The notes under the pieces: model-generated
Told to the model about the DNA's origin: nothing
The model's input: only the letters and a program-made list of their open reading frames with translations
Database searches by the model: none
From: Arabidopsis thaliana
Lineage: Eukaryota; Streptophyta; Magnoliopsida; Brassicales; Brassicaceae
Direction: 5' to 3'
Assembly (NCBI RefSeq): GCF_000001735.4
Contig: NC_003076.8
Span: 5,766,001 to 5,830,000 of the forward strand
DNA length: 64,000 nt
Program-made: the position numbers and the translations under genes
In this document: one piece after another, positions 51,000 to 63,537 of the stretch
Layout: each line of letters starts with the position of its first letter
Position numbering within the stretch: the first letter of the stretch is position 1

Positions 51000-51763
51000 T
51001 CACTTCCATTTCTTGAAGAATTTCCCTTTATGCTTCCCAAACATGCCGTGTTTACCGAATTTTCCGTGCTTGAACTTACCGTGTTTGAACTTCCCGTGAC
51101 CGTGATACCCGTAGCCATAGCCATGACCATGGTGGTGACCATAGTGTCCATGGTGGTGAGACATATGGTGAGCACCAGCTGCTGCAGCCACTCCACCCGC
51201 TATAATCGCTCCTATGCCTCCATGGTGATGTCCTGTCACATTAATTTGGTTTCAACATCAACATTAAGTCTAAAGGTCTCTATTGTCTATTGTTACAAAA
51301 GCCATTTGACGAATGAATTTTGTTTGAAGATGCTAAAGGTTATAGGATCATTTGGCAAAAACAAATACACACTAAACATAAAAACATACATCAACAAAAA
51401 TCTAAAGCCTAAATGTGGTGACATGTAAAGATATTTGTAAGAGAAAGAATGAAAAATGTTGAGATTGAAATTACCTGAGTGAGATGGACGGGGATAACCG
51501 TGAGATGGATAACCGTGAGCAGGATAACCGGCTGGAGGATAACCAGCGGGAGGATAACCAGCAGGAGGGTAACCACCATGTGGAGGATAAGCAACTGGTG
51601 GATAGCCATGAGGAGGAGGAGGAGGCGGGTATGGATAAGAAGATCCATAACCGTGACCATGATGACCGTAACCATGACCGTGAGGCGGGTATTGGCCGCC
51701 TGCAAACCCTGCTAAGTTGTGGAAGAATCCTCTGTCACTGTGGTTATGTTGATCATTTCCCAT
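51000..51763 (-). CDS. Glycine/proline-rich protein (GPRP, XYPPX repeats)
   Basis: Exons 51763-51475 and 51232-51000 give 173 residues. The order is typical for plant GPRPs: an N-terminal XYPPX region (GYPPAGYPPAGYPPAGYPAH and similar), then a short hydrophobic Ala-rich stretch (GGIGAIIAGGVAAAAGAHHM), and a C-terminal His/Gly/Lys region with repeats HGHGKFKHGKFKHGKFGKHG. The function of the family is poorly known. ATG 51763 is the family-typical start (MGNDQHNHSDRGFF); an in-frame ATG at 51778 adds five residues. The mRNA probably has a spliced 5' leader with its acceptor near 51802. The tandem XYPPX codons make length variation likely. I recall it as At5g17650. Confidence 0.9.
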
Positions 51764-52777
51764 TTCTTCACACTTCAATTTCAGAATAAACGGTTCCTAA
51801 ACTGTAAACAAGAAAACACATTGGCATTAGGTTATGAAGGAAAACAGATACCTTGTTGCATCAAACACATTGGCATTAGGTTAAGAGAAGGGCAAAAACA
51901 GCTGTTTCTTTTTCTCTACAGATGGAGACATATCGTTCACAGAAGATACTTGTGACTATAGTTAAGAAACTTGACCAACATTAAAATCCATTTTCACACA
52001 TACAAAGTCCTTCTCTAACTAACAAGAAGAATCATTAAAACATTCTAGGTATGATTTCTAGGGTTAGGGTTTCAAAATCCCTGCTCTAACAGAACAAAGT
52101 GCATTTTAATGTAAAACAACAGAAAGATTCTCATATCACAAGATTGAATGCTATTCAACACACAAAACCTAGAAAAAAAAATACGACTCTAAACAAAAGA
52201 TTAAAGATTTGTGTACCACAAGCTTAAGGGTTTTTGATTCTTTCTTTCTGATTCCCGCTAATTCGACTCTGCGACGGTCTTTAACAACGAGAACTGATTT
52301 GATTTCGAAATTCTCAGAGTGGGATAACGCTAAGAAAGATGACAAAGAGTCGTCTGAACATATATAGTTCTGCCTTCGTCGAAGCAGAGGAAACGCCTGA
52401 GACGCTGCTAATCGAGCCGTAGTTTCCACGCTACGCGTTTGCTTTTATTCTTCAAGATAATATATAGTATTAATTACAGTATCTTCAGAAATGAAAACAT
52501 ATGTCTTCTATTGTTTATATGAGGAAAGAAAAATTCGAATAAGTTCTAGATATTGAAAAATGTTATTACGATAGGATCTGATTCCAGTCAAATTAATACA
52601 CCTAATCCATTACAGATTTTACTACCATTTTAAAGTCACGTGACTTTTACATAATCTAAAATCAAAAGAGCGAAAAATAAAACAAGAGGTCGGTACGGTT
52701 CGGTTTAGCATTATTAGAAAGTAGAAACCAAACCAAACTGAATTGGATAACGTTCATTGATCAGAATAGGTAATAGG
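51764..52777. other. Leader and upstream region of the GPRP gene
   Basis: A 21-bp direct repeat lies at 51814-51834 and 51863-51883 (AAACACATTGGCATTAGGTTA). An 86-codon minus-strand frame at 52169-52429 sits in a likely leader exon and is listed separately. The remainder, up to the 3' end of the tRNA methyltransferase, is AT-rich. Confidence 0.5.
52169..52429 (-). other. Long upstream open reading frame or small separate protein before the GPRP gene
   Basis: The frame begins METTARLAASQAFPLLRRRQ, rich in Arg, Ala and Ser, like an organelle targeting sequence. It lies in a relatively GC-rich stretch directly upstream of the GPRP gene on the same strand. If a donor at GTG/GTACAC (about 52215) joins the acceptor near 51802, the frame closes soon after in the GPRP leader, making it an upstream frame. 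It could be a small gene of its own. No homologue is known to me. Confidence 0.35.
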
Positions 52778-54811
52778 TCATGTTTCTGGTAATAGCTGAC
52801 GTTTCTGGTAAAGTCTTCTGTAGATTCTTGCACCTTCGAACTCTGCGTGGATCTCTCGTTCTGTTCTTATACCCATCGGGTTTTCCGTTAACCACCCATC
52901 CTCTGTGTCAACTGTGTCCATGTGTTGAAGAACATTTGATTCCTCGTCCAACTGATCTCTCATGTCTTGAGCCACATCCAGCACATCGGATTGCACAAAT
53001 ATCTGTGCACAACCAGTAACAAAGAAAATGTATATAGTTAAGTTTAAACTGTAAAAGAACCAGTAGTGTTGGTAGGCAGTAAGCAAAACACTTACTTTTC
53101 CACCGGGTTTTAGGTTTTGAAGAATGGAATTCACCAAAGGCTTTTGAACAACACGTCTCTTTTGATGACGTTTCTTGAAATGAGGATCCGGACACTGCAT
53201 TTTTACACGTCAAAACAAATAAGTTGGATTATCATCACCACCTGAAGAAAGAGCCGGTAAATATAGCTTTCTCGGATGCTTACAACTTTCTTTTATCACT
53301 TACCAAGATTGAGACAATCTCCAATGGTCCAGGATAGCTCGATATAAGATGTTCAAAAGAAACCATGGCGTTTGCAAATATGAAGTGTCTGAAACCCATC
53401 CATCAAAGAAGTTATCAACAGAGTATATAACATAGGTGTATTCAAAAAATCTTTCCTAAGGTTTTGGGATGCAGAGATTACACGTTTGAAAGTCCGAGCT
53501 CATTCACCCAAAAGTTGGCGCGCTTGACCAGCTGCAAAGAAATGTGACAAATTAAACTTCATTAGGCCAAAGATACCGAAAGATACATCAGCTTAAGTAG
53601 ATGAATGATCAGCTGGAAAACATCAAAACAGTCAAAAGGAGATAGATCCTTACTTTCTGACGTATTTCCAGCCCCAAGTAATTTCTTGATTCAACATTCT
53701 TATTGGCTTGCCATAGGAGAAATCTGCCACTACCTAAAATATAATGACGTAGCCACAGGTTAGTAGAAGAATCCAAGTTCAAAAACCAATTACAAGGCAG
53801 AGAGGCAAGAACGGAAATCAAATGGGAAACTTTTGGCCTTTAAAAGTTGAAACACATTCAAGCATGAAAGAGGCGCAAGACCAGGAACGATATAAAGGAG
53901 AGCTATTTGACTACTCAAAATTCAAATTCAGATTCCAGGGAATTATACCAATTACGCAACCAAAAGTCTCCAACAACTAGTGTATAATGTAACTTAACTA
54001 AGAAAACAGGATCTGCATAAGTATATATCAATTTTCAGAAGAAGATATAAATAGATTTGAGTTGAGACAAAGCATAAGTCCCACAAGTCTAAGCAAGCTC
54101 ACAAGTTACCACTTCCAATATCCACCATAAGAGGAAGTGATGGATCCTTATAAACTTCATCCCAAACAGGAACTGGAGCTGGTTTCTATCAGAAAGAAGA
54201 ACAGTATAAATCAGTTTTAGTGTTTCACATATCATTTCAAAAGTCACAAACTTTGCAACATCATCAACTTACAGAGAAAGAGGAACTGAGAGGATTAACA
54301 TGCTGTCTGATTCTTACATGACCCACTTCCTGCAAATAAAACAGAGAGAAACACAAATTATACTCAACCACTAATTAGAGATACTGATAGACCAGAGTCT
54401 ATGAAGATGAAAAGCTATCTACTTGGAACAAAAAGAGAAAAGAACACTAATCGAAACAAAAACAATACCCAGAAAGCAAAGACTGGAAAAGGAAACAAAT
54501 TTAGGGTAAGCAAAAACAGAGGGAGAGAGAAGAAAGGAGGATACTTCAGATATCTTATGATTGAGGTTAAGTTCTGCATACTCCAATTCCACCAATTCAT
54601 TGCTTCTCAGATCCTTAAAATCGACACAAACTGAGGTAGACGCTGACGAAGACGCAGAAACGGCATTAAATGCTCTAAAGCTGTTACAATGGCGAGGGAT
54701 TTTGTGTTCCCTCATGAAGATAAACGGAGATGATGCTAAGGAGAACACCCTTTTCGCCAGGAGCAATGGTGTAGCTGAAGACGAAGAGCAAGCTTGACAT
54801 AGAGAAGCCAT
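52778..54811 (-). CDS. tRNA (guanine-N7-)-methyltransferase (TrmB type), organelle-targeted
   Basis: Eight exons on the minus strand (54811-54545, 54329-54273, 54185-54110, 53733-53654, 53531-53482, 53388-53304, 53194-53096, 53002-52778) give 312 residues. The TrmB fold is clear: SAM-binding VDIGSGSGRFLLW, the acidic strand end in YLGLEIRQK, the catalytic region LCPDPHFKKRHQKRRVVQ (the PDPWxKxRHxKRR signature, with H for W), and FVQSDVLDVA. It methylates guanine 46 of tRNAs. Compared with bacterial TrmB it has about 90 extra N-terminal residues rich in Ser and Ala (MASLCQACSSSSATPLLLAK), so plastid or mitochondrial location is likely. I recall it as At5g17660. Confidence 0.92.
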
Positions 54812-55081
54812 TTTTGTTAGAGAAACAGAGGAGGATTGGATTCAATTCCAGACCATAAAAATGTTTTCTTTTAGTGTTCTTCTCCTGCTTCTTAAACCCA
54901 ATGAAGGAAGAAGAAAGCTGTGATCTCAATCTAGAAAACGTTCAAGAGTTTTGTACTTAATGTGATAAGAATCGAAATAAATGGGGTGTTTGTGTAAATA
55001 CATTAAAATGCTTAAGAACTTGTGGATTTTAAAAACTCCAGCTTTCTCCGCTTGAGCTCATCATAGCCACTAACCAAAAAG

Positions 55082-56600
55082 ATGGCCTCGGCGATGGTTA
55101 CATCGCTCAGGCTGAGGCCAAACTTCTCCGCAGCCACGTCACCCTCCTCCTCTTCTTCCGCCGGAAATGTCAAGTACCGACCCGCCGTAATTCTCCCGGT
55201 AAATAATCTCCGTCCTTTGATTGAGACAACTATGGCGGAAAATGTGTGGTTCCAAAATTTTTTTTTATTATTTTCACTGAATTTTCTGTTTCTTATAGTT
55301 TTAAGTGTTTTCCTGCATTTTCCTTTAGAAACATATTTAAAGTCCAAAACTTGGTTTTTGTGTTATATGATTCAATGGTGGGTTTAGTGTCACTATGGCT
55401 GCTTTGTGGAATTGGTTTATTAGGGTTTAGGGAATAATACAGGAGACTACAAGAAGCTGGAGGTAACATTGGGTGAATACGGTGTTCCTGCTGTGGTTGC
55501 AGCTGTATCAAGGCTTGATTGGTTTAGAAATGCAGCCGGTTTGGTTGATCCAGCCTACTGGCGTGGCACGCTCCGCCCTCGTCCTGTTCTTGATTGGTAC
55601 TGATTGCTCAATGAATGTATCACTTGTTTTGTGTTTTGAATTTTTTGACTGGTTTCAAATGATGAGTCTTTTATATGGTTGATCAGGTACTTGAATAGAA
55701 TTGATGATGCAGTCCGTGAAGCCAATGAGCTAGCTCAAGGTAAATCTCACATTTGATTTGAAGCTTTTTGTTCTTGGATCAGACTTAGCTGCTAGTTTCA
55801 GTTGTGAATCGCGGTAACCATAAAACTCGGTAGTTTTGCGTCATTTATAGGTCAAGGATTGTGTTTGATTGGACACTCAGCTGGAGGATGGCTTGCTCGA
55901 GTTTACATGGAAGAATACGGAAACTCTGATATCTCCTTGTTGTTGACACTTGGTACGCCTCACTTGTAGGTAACATACATGTCGATTACATTTTTTAGAC
56001 CTTTCAAGAGATATTGCTTCGATGTTTTGACCATGTATGGTTTTGTATCCCGTTTAGACCACCACCGAGAGGACTTCCGGGGGTTATTGATCAAACAAGA
56101 GGTCTTCTCTATTATGTCGAAGAGAATTGTGCAAAAGCTGTTTACACTCCTGAGCTGAAATATGTCTGTATCGCCGGGAGGTAATGCTTCTTCTAGAAAC
56201 CATATATGTGTGGAACCTCTGTCCAATCTGAATTTAGTACTTCATGTGTAGATACATTCGTGGAGCTCGTTTGGTTGACAATGCAGATGCAGATATTGAT
56301 TCTGATGTAACTGTTGGAATCGACAGTGGAGAAGGGATTTCAGAACTTGCTATAGCAAGCAACAAGAAGAGTGGTACTTTCCGTGCTCGTTTTGTAGGGC
56401 AAGGATACAAGCAAGTATGTGGAAGAGCTGATGTGTGGGGTGATGGAGTAGTTCCTGAGGTTTCAGCTCATCTTGAAGGTGCACTTAATGTTAGCTTCGA
56501 CGGTGTTTACCATTCACCTGTTGGTTCAGACGATGAAACCAGACCTTGGTATGGCTCACCGGTTATTGTAAAGGACTGGATTCACCACCTCCTTGAGTGA
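55082..56600 (+). CDS. Alpha/beta-hydrolase (lipase-like), probably plastid
   Basis: Six exons (55082-55198, 55424-55596, 55687-55739, 55851-55965, 56058-56180, 56252-56600) give 309 residues. The nucleophile elbow is LIGHSAGGWLARVY (GHSAG with Ser about 118). HG-like strands and LLTLGTPHLPPPRGLPGVID follow, as in lipases and PGAP1-like hydrolases. A candidate catalytic Asp lies in RADVWGDGVVPE and His in GVYHSPVG. Residues 1 to about 30 (MASAMVTSLRLRPNFSAATS) look like a transit peptide. Substrate is unknown, perhaps an ester lipid. Exon 4 ends at CACTT/GTAGG; reading one base further would give a stop, which fixes the donor. I recall it as At5g17670. Confidence 0.9.
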
Positions 56601-56998
56601 TTTTACAACACTGATTCGTTTCATTGTTTCTATCTTTTGACTCGCAATTCAAACTCTAATCACATAATGTATTTATATTTCTTTCACTATTGAATGATCC
56701 AATTCTATCAAAATGCCATCAAGAAGAGATTTGAGTAAAAGCTGCTAGATTTCGGAGAATCACTGCTAAATTGCAAACAAGGTCAAAAAGTTTTGATTTT
56801 GACTCTGTCTCTGTCACGCGTCATTGAAAAGTTGGAACCTTTGACTTCTGGGTATCATTTTCATGGTTCCAAGGTTTTGGAGATACTGGATGATGATGAT
56901 AGATACCTGCTTGAGCTAAAATAGTAAGAAGGACAAGAATTGTCGACTTTAACTGCAATTGATGGAATCTATGTGGTAGTAGAGCTCAGAGACAATCC
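56601..56998 (+). promoter_or_regulatory. Promoter of the TNL gene with W-box cluster
   Basis: Three W-box cores, TTGAC[C/T], lie at 56781-56786 (reverse), 56799-56804 and 56841-56846. An ACGCGT (CAMTA-type MCGCGT) lies near 56817. All are within about 220 bases of ATG 56999. WRKY and CAMTA factors regulate many immune receptor genes. Confidence 0.5.
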
Positions 56999-59900
56999 AT
57001 GGCTTCTCTTCCTTCTTCTTCTTCTTCTTCTTCTTCAACAGTGTGGAAAACGGACGTTTTCGTGAGTTTTAGAGGAGAAGATGTGCGTAAAACATTCGTG
57101 AGCCATCTATTCTGCGAGTTTGATCGGATGGGGATTAAAGCTTTCAGAGACGATTTGGATCTACAGAGAGGAAAATCCATCTCCCCTGAGCTTATAGATG
57201 CGATCAAAGGCTCCAGATTTGCCATTGTTGTGGTCTCTAGGAACTACGCAGCTTCAAGCTGGTGCTTAGACGAGCTCTTGAAGATCATGGAATGTAATAA
57301 AGATACGATTGTACCCATTTTCTACGAGGTTGATCCTTCGGATGTGAGAAGACAGAGAGGAAGTTTCGGTGAAGATGTTGAGAGTCACAGTGACAAGGAG
57401 AAAGTGGGGAAATGGAAAGAAGCTTTGAAGAAATTAGCTGCCATTTCTGGTGAAGATTCTCGGAATTGGTAAGTTTCTAAAACAGTTTAGTTGGTGTATA
57501 TTCAAAGTTAGTATTAAAGTGATGACTTTTGTATGGTATTGGTAGGAGGGATGACTCAAAGCTGATTAAGAAGATTGTTAAAGACATTTCTGATAAATTG
57601 GTTTCTACTTCATGGGATGATTCAAAAGGTTTGATTGGAATGAGTTCTCATATGGACTTTCTGCAGTCTATGATATCTATAGTGGACAAGGATGTTCGAA
57701 TGTTGGGGATTTGGGGAATGGGTGGAGTTGGGAAAACTACGATTGCCAAATACTTATACAATCAACTCTCAGGTCAATTTCAAGTTCATTGCTTCATGGA
57801 GAATGTGAAGGAAGTCTGTAACAGATATGGAGTTAGGCGTTTACAAGTGGAGTTTTTATGCAGAATGTTTCAAGAGAGAGACAAAGAAGCGTGGAGTTCG
57901 GTTTCTTGTTGCAATATAATAAAGGAAAGGTTCAGGCACAAAATGGTTTTCATTGTTCTTGACGATGTAGATAGATCTGAGCAACTGAATGAATTGGTGA
58001 AGGAGACTGGTTGGTTTGGTCCGGGAAGCAGAATCATCGTGACAACACGGGATAGACATTTGCTACTTTCCCATGGAATAAATTTGGTGTATAAAGTGAA
58101 GTGTTTACCCAAAAAAGAAGCTCTCCAGCTCTTTTGTAATTATGCTTTCAGAGAAGAGATTATACTTCCACATGGGTTTGAGGAGTTATCGGTTCAAGCT
58201 GTTAACTATGCTTCTGGTCTTCCACTGGCTCTAAGAGTTTTAGGCTCCTTCCTTTATCGAAGAAGCCAAATTGAATGGGAAAGTACTCTTGCTAGGCTTA
58301 AAACTTACCCTCATAGTGATATCATGGAAGTTTTGAGAGTTAGCTACGACGGATTGGATGAGCAAGAGAAGGCTATTTTTCTCTATATATCATGTTTTTA
58401 TAACATGAAGCAGGTTGATTATGTCAGAAAACTTCTGGATCTTTGTGGCTATGCTGCTGAAATCGGAATAACGATACTTACCGAGAAGTCTTTGATAGTT
58501 GAATCAAATGGATGCGTAAAGATACATGATTTGCTTGAACAGATGGGTAGAGAGCTTGTTCGTCAACAAGCAGTTAACAACCCAGCCCAACGGTTACTAT
58601 TATGGGATCCTGAAGACATATGTCATTTGCTGTCAGAAAATTCTGTAAGTTAGAGTGCATGTGCTTCTCTTCTCGTTCTATCTTTTAAGAATTTTCATGT
58701 AGATGGTTTTGACTTTTGATAGCTTCTTCTTCATTTCTTTAGGGAACACAACTTGTTGAAGGAATCTCTCTGAACCTCTCTGAAATTTCTGAGGTATTTG
58801 CTAGTGATCGAGCGTTCGAGGGATTGTCTAATCTCAAACTTCTCAACTTCTATGATCTTTCGTTTGATGGAGAGACTAGAGTGCATCTACCTAATGGCCT
58901 CAGTTATCTCCCACGCAAGCTTCGTTATCTCCGTTGGGATGGATACCCTTTAAAGACTATGCCTTCAAGATTTTTTCCTGAGTTTCTTGTTGAACTTTGT
59001 ATGAGTAATAGCAATCTTGAAAAACTTTGGGATGGGATCCAGGTAATTTCTCTATAAAAACTCCAGATAAGTTTTCTTTTTGCTATTTGCGATTGGACGA
59101 GAAGACTAAATACATCTGATGTGAAAAATTTCAGCCTCTGAGGAACTTGAAGAAGATGGATCTTTCTCGCTGTAAATACCTTGTCGAAGTTCCAGACCTC
59201 TCAAAAGCCACAAATCTGGAGGAACTAAACCTTTCCTATTGCCAAAGCTTGGTTGAGGTTACTCCATCTATCAAGAACCTAAAGGGACTTTCTTGCTTCT
59301 ACTTGACTAATTGCATCCAACTCAAGGACATTCCGATTGGAATAATTTTGAAGTCGCTTGAAACAGTGGGAATGAGTGGATGCTCAAGCCTAAAGCATTT
59401 TCCAGAAATTTCTTGGAATACTAGAAGACTCTATCTGAGCAGTACAAAGATAGAGGAACTTCCATCATCAATCAGCCGTCTCTCTTGTCTGGTTAAATTG
59501 GATATGTCAGATTGTCAGAGACTCAGGACTCTTCCAAGCTATCTAGGGCACTTGGTCTCACTGAAATCCCTGAATTTGGACGGTTGCAGACGTCTTGAGA
59601 ACCTCCCAGACACGTTACAGAATCTAACATCTCTTGAAACGCTTGAAGTGTCTGGTTGCCTTAATGTCAACGAGTTCCCTCGTGTTTCCACGAGTATAGA
59701 AGTTCTGCGTATATCTGAGACATCAATTGAAGAAATTCCTGCAAGGATCTGTAATCTCTCTCAGCTTAGGTCCTTGGATATCTCAGAAAACAAAAGACTT
59801 GCATCACTTCCGGTAAGCATTTCTGAGCTAAGATCACTTGAAAAGCTCAAGCTTTCTGGATGTTCTGTACTCGAGAGTTTTCCACTAGAAATTTGTCAGA

Positions 59901-61153
59901 CAATGAGCTGCTTGAGGTGGTTTGATTTAGATAGGACTAGCATTAAAGAACTACCTGAAAACATTGGGAATTTAGTAGCTCTTGAGGTGCTTCAAGCCAG
60001 TAGAACAGTGATAAGGCGAGCACCATGGTCTATTGCACGACTTACCCGTCTTCAAGTTTTAGCGATTGGGAATAGTTTCTTTACTCCAGAAGGTTTGTTG
60101 CATTCTCTTTGTCCTCCCTTATCAAGGTTTGATGACTTGAGAGCTCTGAGCCTAAGCAACATGAACATGACAGAGATTCCTAACAGTATTGGTAACTTAT
60201 GGAATCTACTAGAACTAGATTTGAGTGGGAACAATTTTGAATTCATCCCCGCAAGCATCAAACGGCTCACCAGGTTGAACAGACTGAATTTAAACAATTG
60301 CCAGAGACTTCAAGCATTGCCCGATGAGCTTCCACGAGGTCTCTTGTATATCTACATCCATAGCTGCACATCACTAGTGAGTATCTCAGGTTGCTTCAAC
60401 CAATATTGTCTGCGAAAGCTTGTAGCTAGCAACTGTTACAAATTGGATCAAGCAGCGCAGATTCTCATTCACCGTAACTTGAAGCTAGAGTCAGCAAAAC
60501 CAGAACACTCTTATTTTCCTGGAAGTGACATACCCACTTGCTTCAATCACCAAGTCATGGGTCCTTCGCTGAATATACAGTTACCTCAGAGTGAATCATC
60601 GTCTGACATTCTGGGATTTTCTGCCTGCATCATGATTGGAGTTGATGGACAGTACCCGATGAACAATCTGAAGATACACTGCTCTTGTATATTAAAAGAT
60701 GCTGATGCTTGTGAGCTGGTTGTTATGGATGAGGTGTGGTATCCTGATCCAAAAGCTTTCACAAACATGTATTTTGGATCAGATCACCTTCTCTTATTCA
60801 GCAGAACCTGCACGTCCATGGAAGCTTACAGCGAAGCCCTGTTTGAATTCTCAGTCGAAAACACAGAAGGAGATTCCTTTAGCCCGCTTGGAGAGGTTAA
60901 AAAATGTGCGGTACACCTTATATCACTCAAAGACATGATGCAAGAGTTCTCTAATGACTCTGACAAAATTCAGAGTTCTGATTTGGATCTTCCAAAGGCA
61001 TTTGATGACGCAAGAATTTTGAAAAGAAGAGCATATGAAACTGAGTTCTTGCATAAGGAACAACTAAATCCCAAGAGGATCAAGTTTCTTCCAGTTCCTT
61101 TGGCTCGAGAGCGTCATTCCAAATTACATCAGCGAAATGTCATACGAAAGTAA
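56999..61153 (+). CDS. TIR-NB-LRR (TNL) immune receptor
   Basis: Four exons (56999-57468, 57546-58644, 58743-59042, 59135-61153) give 1,295 residues with the classical TNL intron layout: TIR, NB-ARC, first LRRs, LRR plus C-terminus. TIR: TDVFVSFRGEDVRKTFVSHL at 20-40, with the NADase glutamate expected in ASSWCLDELLKI. NB-ARC: P-loop GMGGVGKTT at 214-222, kinase-2 VFIVLDDVD, RNBS-B GSRIIVTTRDRHLL, GLPLALRVLG, and MHD-equivalent KIHDLLEQMGRELV. About 20 LRRs (LEELNLSYCQSLVEV and so on) follow. The C-terminal post-LRR (C-JID) domain is present (YFPGSDIPTCFNHQVMGP) and the tail ends with a basic stretch (LKRRAYETEF, NPKRIKF). All motifs are intact, so it should be functional; the recognised effector is unknown. 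A single TNL stands alone here rather than in a cluster. I recall it as At5g17680. Confidence 0.95.
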
Positions 61154-61503
61154 AAAAAATTACTTGGTTTGCTTGTAAACATAATTATTATATATTGATT
61201 GATCACATATATTTTGATAACATCAACATATCATGAACTTGATCTTTGAAGAAGCAAGTACAAGAAAACTTCCGCTATAAGAAGCAAAGGTCCAAGTAAC
61301 AAGATTTACTATGATAGAGATAGAGAGTGAACACAACGAACCCGAGGAGATAAATTACAATCTGAAACCTCCCGGAGACGCGATACAAAATCCAATTGTC
61401 GCTACCTCGACTCTACATGTTGCACTGCTAGAATAAAGAAGCCATCTAATCTTTTCTACCTACAAGGGCTGTGTACAAACAAATTCTTACCATTCCGGAT
61501 GAT
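61154..61503. other. Convergent 3' region of TNL and LHP1
   Basis: 350 bases of 3' UTR-like sequence; no gene seen. Confidence 0.6.
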
Positions 61504-63537
61504 TTAAGGCGTTCGATTGTACTTGAGATGTTGCTCATAGAATTCAATCAGCTGGTGTGGGAAAAACAAATTAGAAAAGCTAATAAGAAACTTCCAAATG
61601 AGTAAGTGCAGAAAAAAAAAGCTATAAAGATAATCTTACGAGATGAGGATTGTGAGCCTTGAGAAATCTGTTGTCCACCAATGCTTCCTTCCCATCAGAC
61701 CTATGAGAGTAACCAAATAAGTACAATTGTACAAATATGAAATCAAATTACGAGAAATGACCAAAGAGCTAAAGAGACAAACCTCAGCGCTAAAAAGGTC
61801 ACCAACACTTCCTGGACATTGTCTGATACAGATGCTGTAAAACTCATTGGTTTAAGTATCTTCGTGATGTCCAACTCCTCAATCTTGGTTTTCTGAGACA
61901 AATTACAATTTTCCATCACACCAGGATATTCATTCCCCATCCTTGCAATCCTACCAAAAGAGTCTAATGTAGTCAAATCTGGTGTCAGATTCTGATCTGT
62001 AGGTGCTGTGTGGTTGTTACTTGTGGATCCATCTTGTTTGAATCTTTTCACAGAACCAGACTTCCTCCGCTTAGCACCTATGAAACGACTGTTCTTATCA
62101 AGCTCCTTAGGATAAACCTTGAGAAGGCCATTGGGTCTTACATTATCACCTTCAGAACCAATGCCTCCTCCTTGAGAACATCCTGCACCGTTACTATTGT
62201 TGACTGGTCCTCGTAGCTCGTTAAGTGTTGGATCATATTCTTTCTCATTGTCAATCAAACGAACTTGTCGGGCCATCCCAACACTCCCACTGTTGGCTTC
62301 AACTTGGTTGGATACATAAGCATTCTTCGCTTCCACATCTCTATTTAATAGACTCGAACCGCTTAGGTCTAGTGGATCAGGAATGTCAGGAAGGCTAGAG
62401 TTGTTGAGAGACGTAGAAGAGTCAGATTTCTCAGTAGCATCATGTGATGTAGATGTTAAACGTTGCTTCTTCTTCATCTGAGAATGAGGACCTGCATATT
62501 TGCGCTTCCGTTTCCTACCAGGCTTTCCTGGCTTCAAACTTTGAAACATATGAAACAAGAAAGCAAATCCATACATTAAACCAAGAAAATCCATGAAACA
62601 ATCAATTCAAAAGTATCACAAAACTTTTATATAAGATTCCATTTACTTACCTTCCCTCAAAGGCATCTATAACATCAGCAATAGACTGGAGATTCTCTAA
62701 AGGCTCCCATGTGTTGGCAGTTTCAGGCCATCCGCGCCTTTCACAACCGAGTTTATAACTTATGTCAATGGAAAAACATATGTTTAATCAAGAACAACAA
62801 ACTTAAAAATGAAACCAAGTAAGATTAGAAAAACTCACCATTTAATTAGATACTGAACCTTGCCCTACAAATACAAAAAAAAAAACAGTACCAAAATGCA
62901 GAATCAGAATCATTCAATCAATCAAATCCAAGAAGATATCAAACATTAAAGATCATTTTCTTCCTACAACATATAACAACCACAGAATCAAAACTTTGGT
63001 TCGTTATAAACTACTCTGTTACGATGATTACTAACTACTAAAGCAGCCACTTTCTCACACCAATGTGTAACCTACGTTTGATACTTATCTTAAACCTAGA
63101 AAACCTAAAACCTCAACTAATTATGGTTAACAAAAACAAACCACATTTGCTGAGTGAAGACGAAAAAAGGAGCTTACTTTTCGAACTCTCTTACGACGAA
63201 TAGCTTCAATTTCATAAAACCCTTCATCAAGCTTTGGCCTTTCCTCTTGCCCACCTTCTCCTTCTCCTTCTTCATCTTCCTCATCACCTCCATCATCTTC
63301 ATCCTCGTCCTCTTCTTCTTCTTCATCTCCATCCTCCGTAGGCCTATCATCACCAATCTCGCGAAGAATCGACTCTCCACTTCCACCTCCACCTCCCCCT
63401 CCGCCGTCGTCACTGCCAAACCCACCGTCTCCACTAATTTTCCGGCTTTCTCCGACTGTTTCCACCGCCGTCTCCGCCTCACCAGCTTCGTTCAACACCT
63501 GGGGTTTCTTCTTAACAGCACCACTTGCCCCTTTCAT
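61504..63537 (-). CDS. LHP1: LIKE HETEROCHROMATIN PROTEIN 1 (LHP1 / TERMINAL FLOWER 2)
   Basis: Six exons on the minus strand (63537-63178, 62864-62839, 62737-62651, 62538-61783, 61700-61640, 61551-61504) give 445 residues, the known LHP1 length. It has an acidic/glycine N-terminus ([31 protein letters not shown]). The chromodomain is at about 105-165: [20 protein letters not shown], then [20 protein letters not shown]. It holds the aromatic cage residues Tyr, Trp and Trp that bind H3K27me3. A basic hinge follows ([12 protein letters not shown], a nuclear localisation signal). The C-terminal chromo-shadow domain is [10 protein letters not shown]...[20 protein letters not shown]...[12 protein letters not shown]1 reads Polycomb marks and represses FT and flower homeotic genes. 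Exon 2 is only 26 bases. I place the start at 63537 ([10 protein letters not shown]) although an in-frame ATG exists at 63585. I recall it as At5g17690. Confidence 0.95.

Noticed and set aside
51480..51790. Plus-strand frames opposite the GPRP gene
   Set aside because: Their repeats mirror the XYPPX codons of the minus-strand protein; no independent support.
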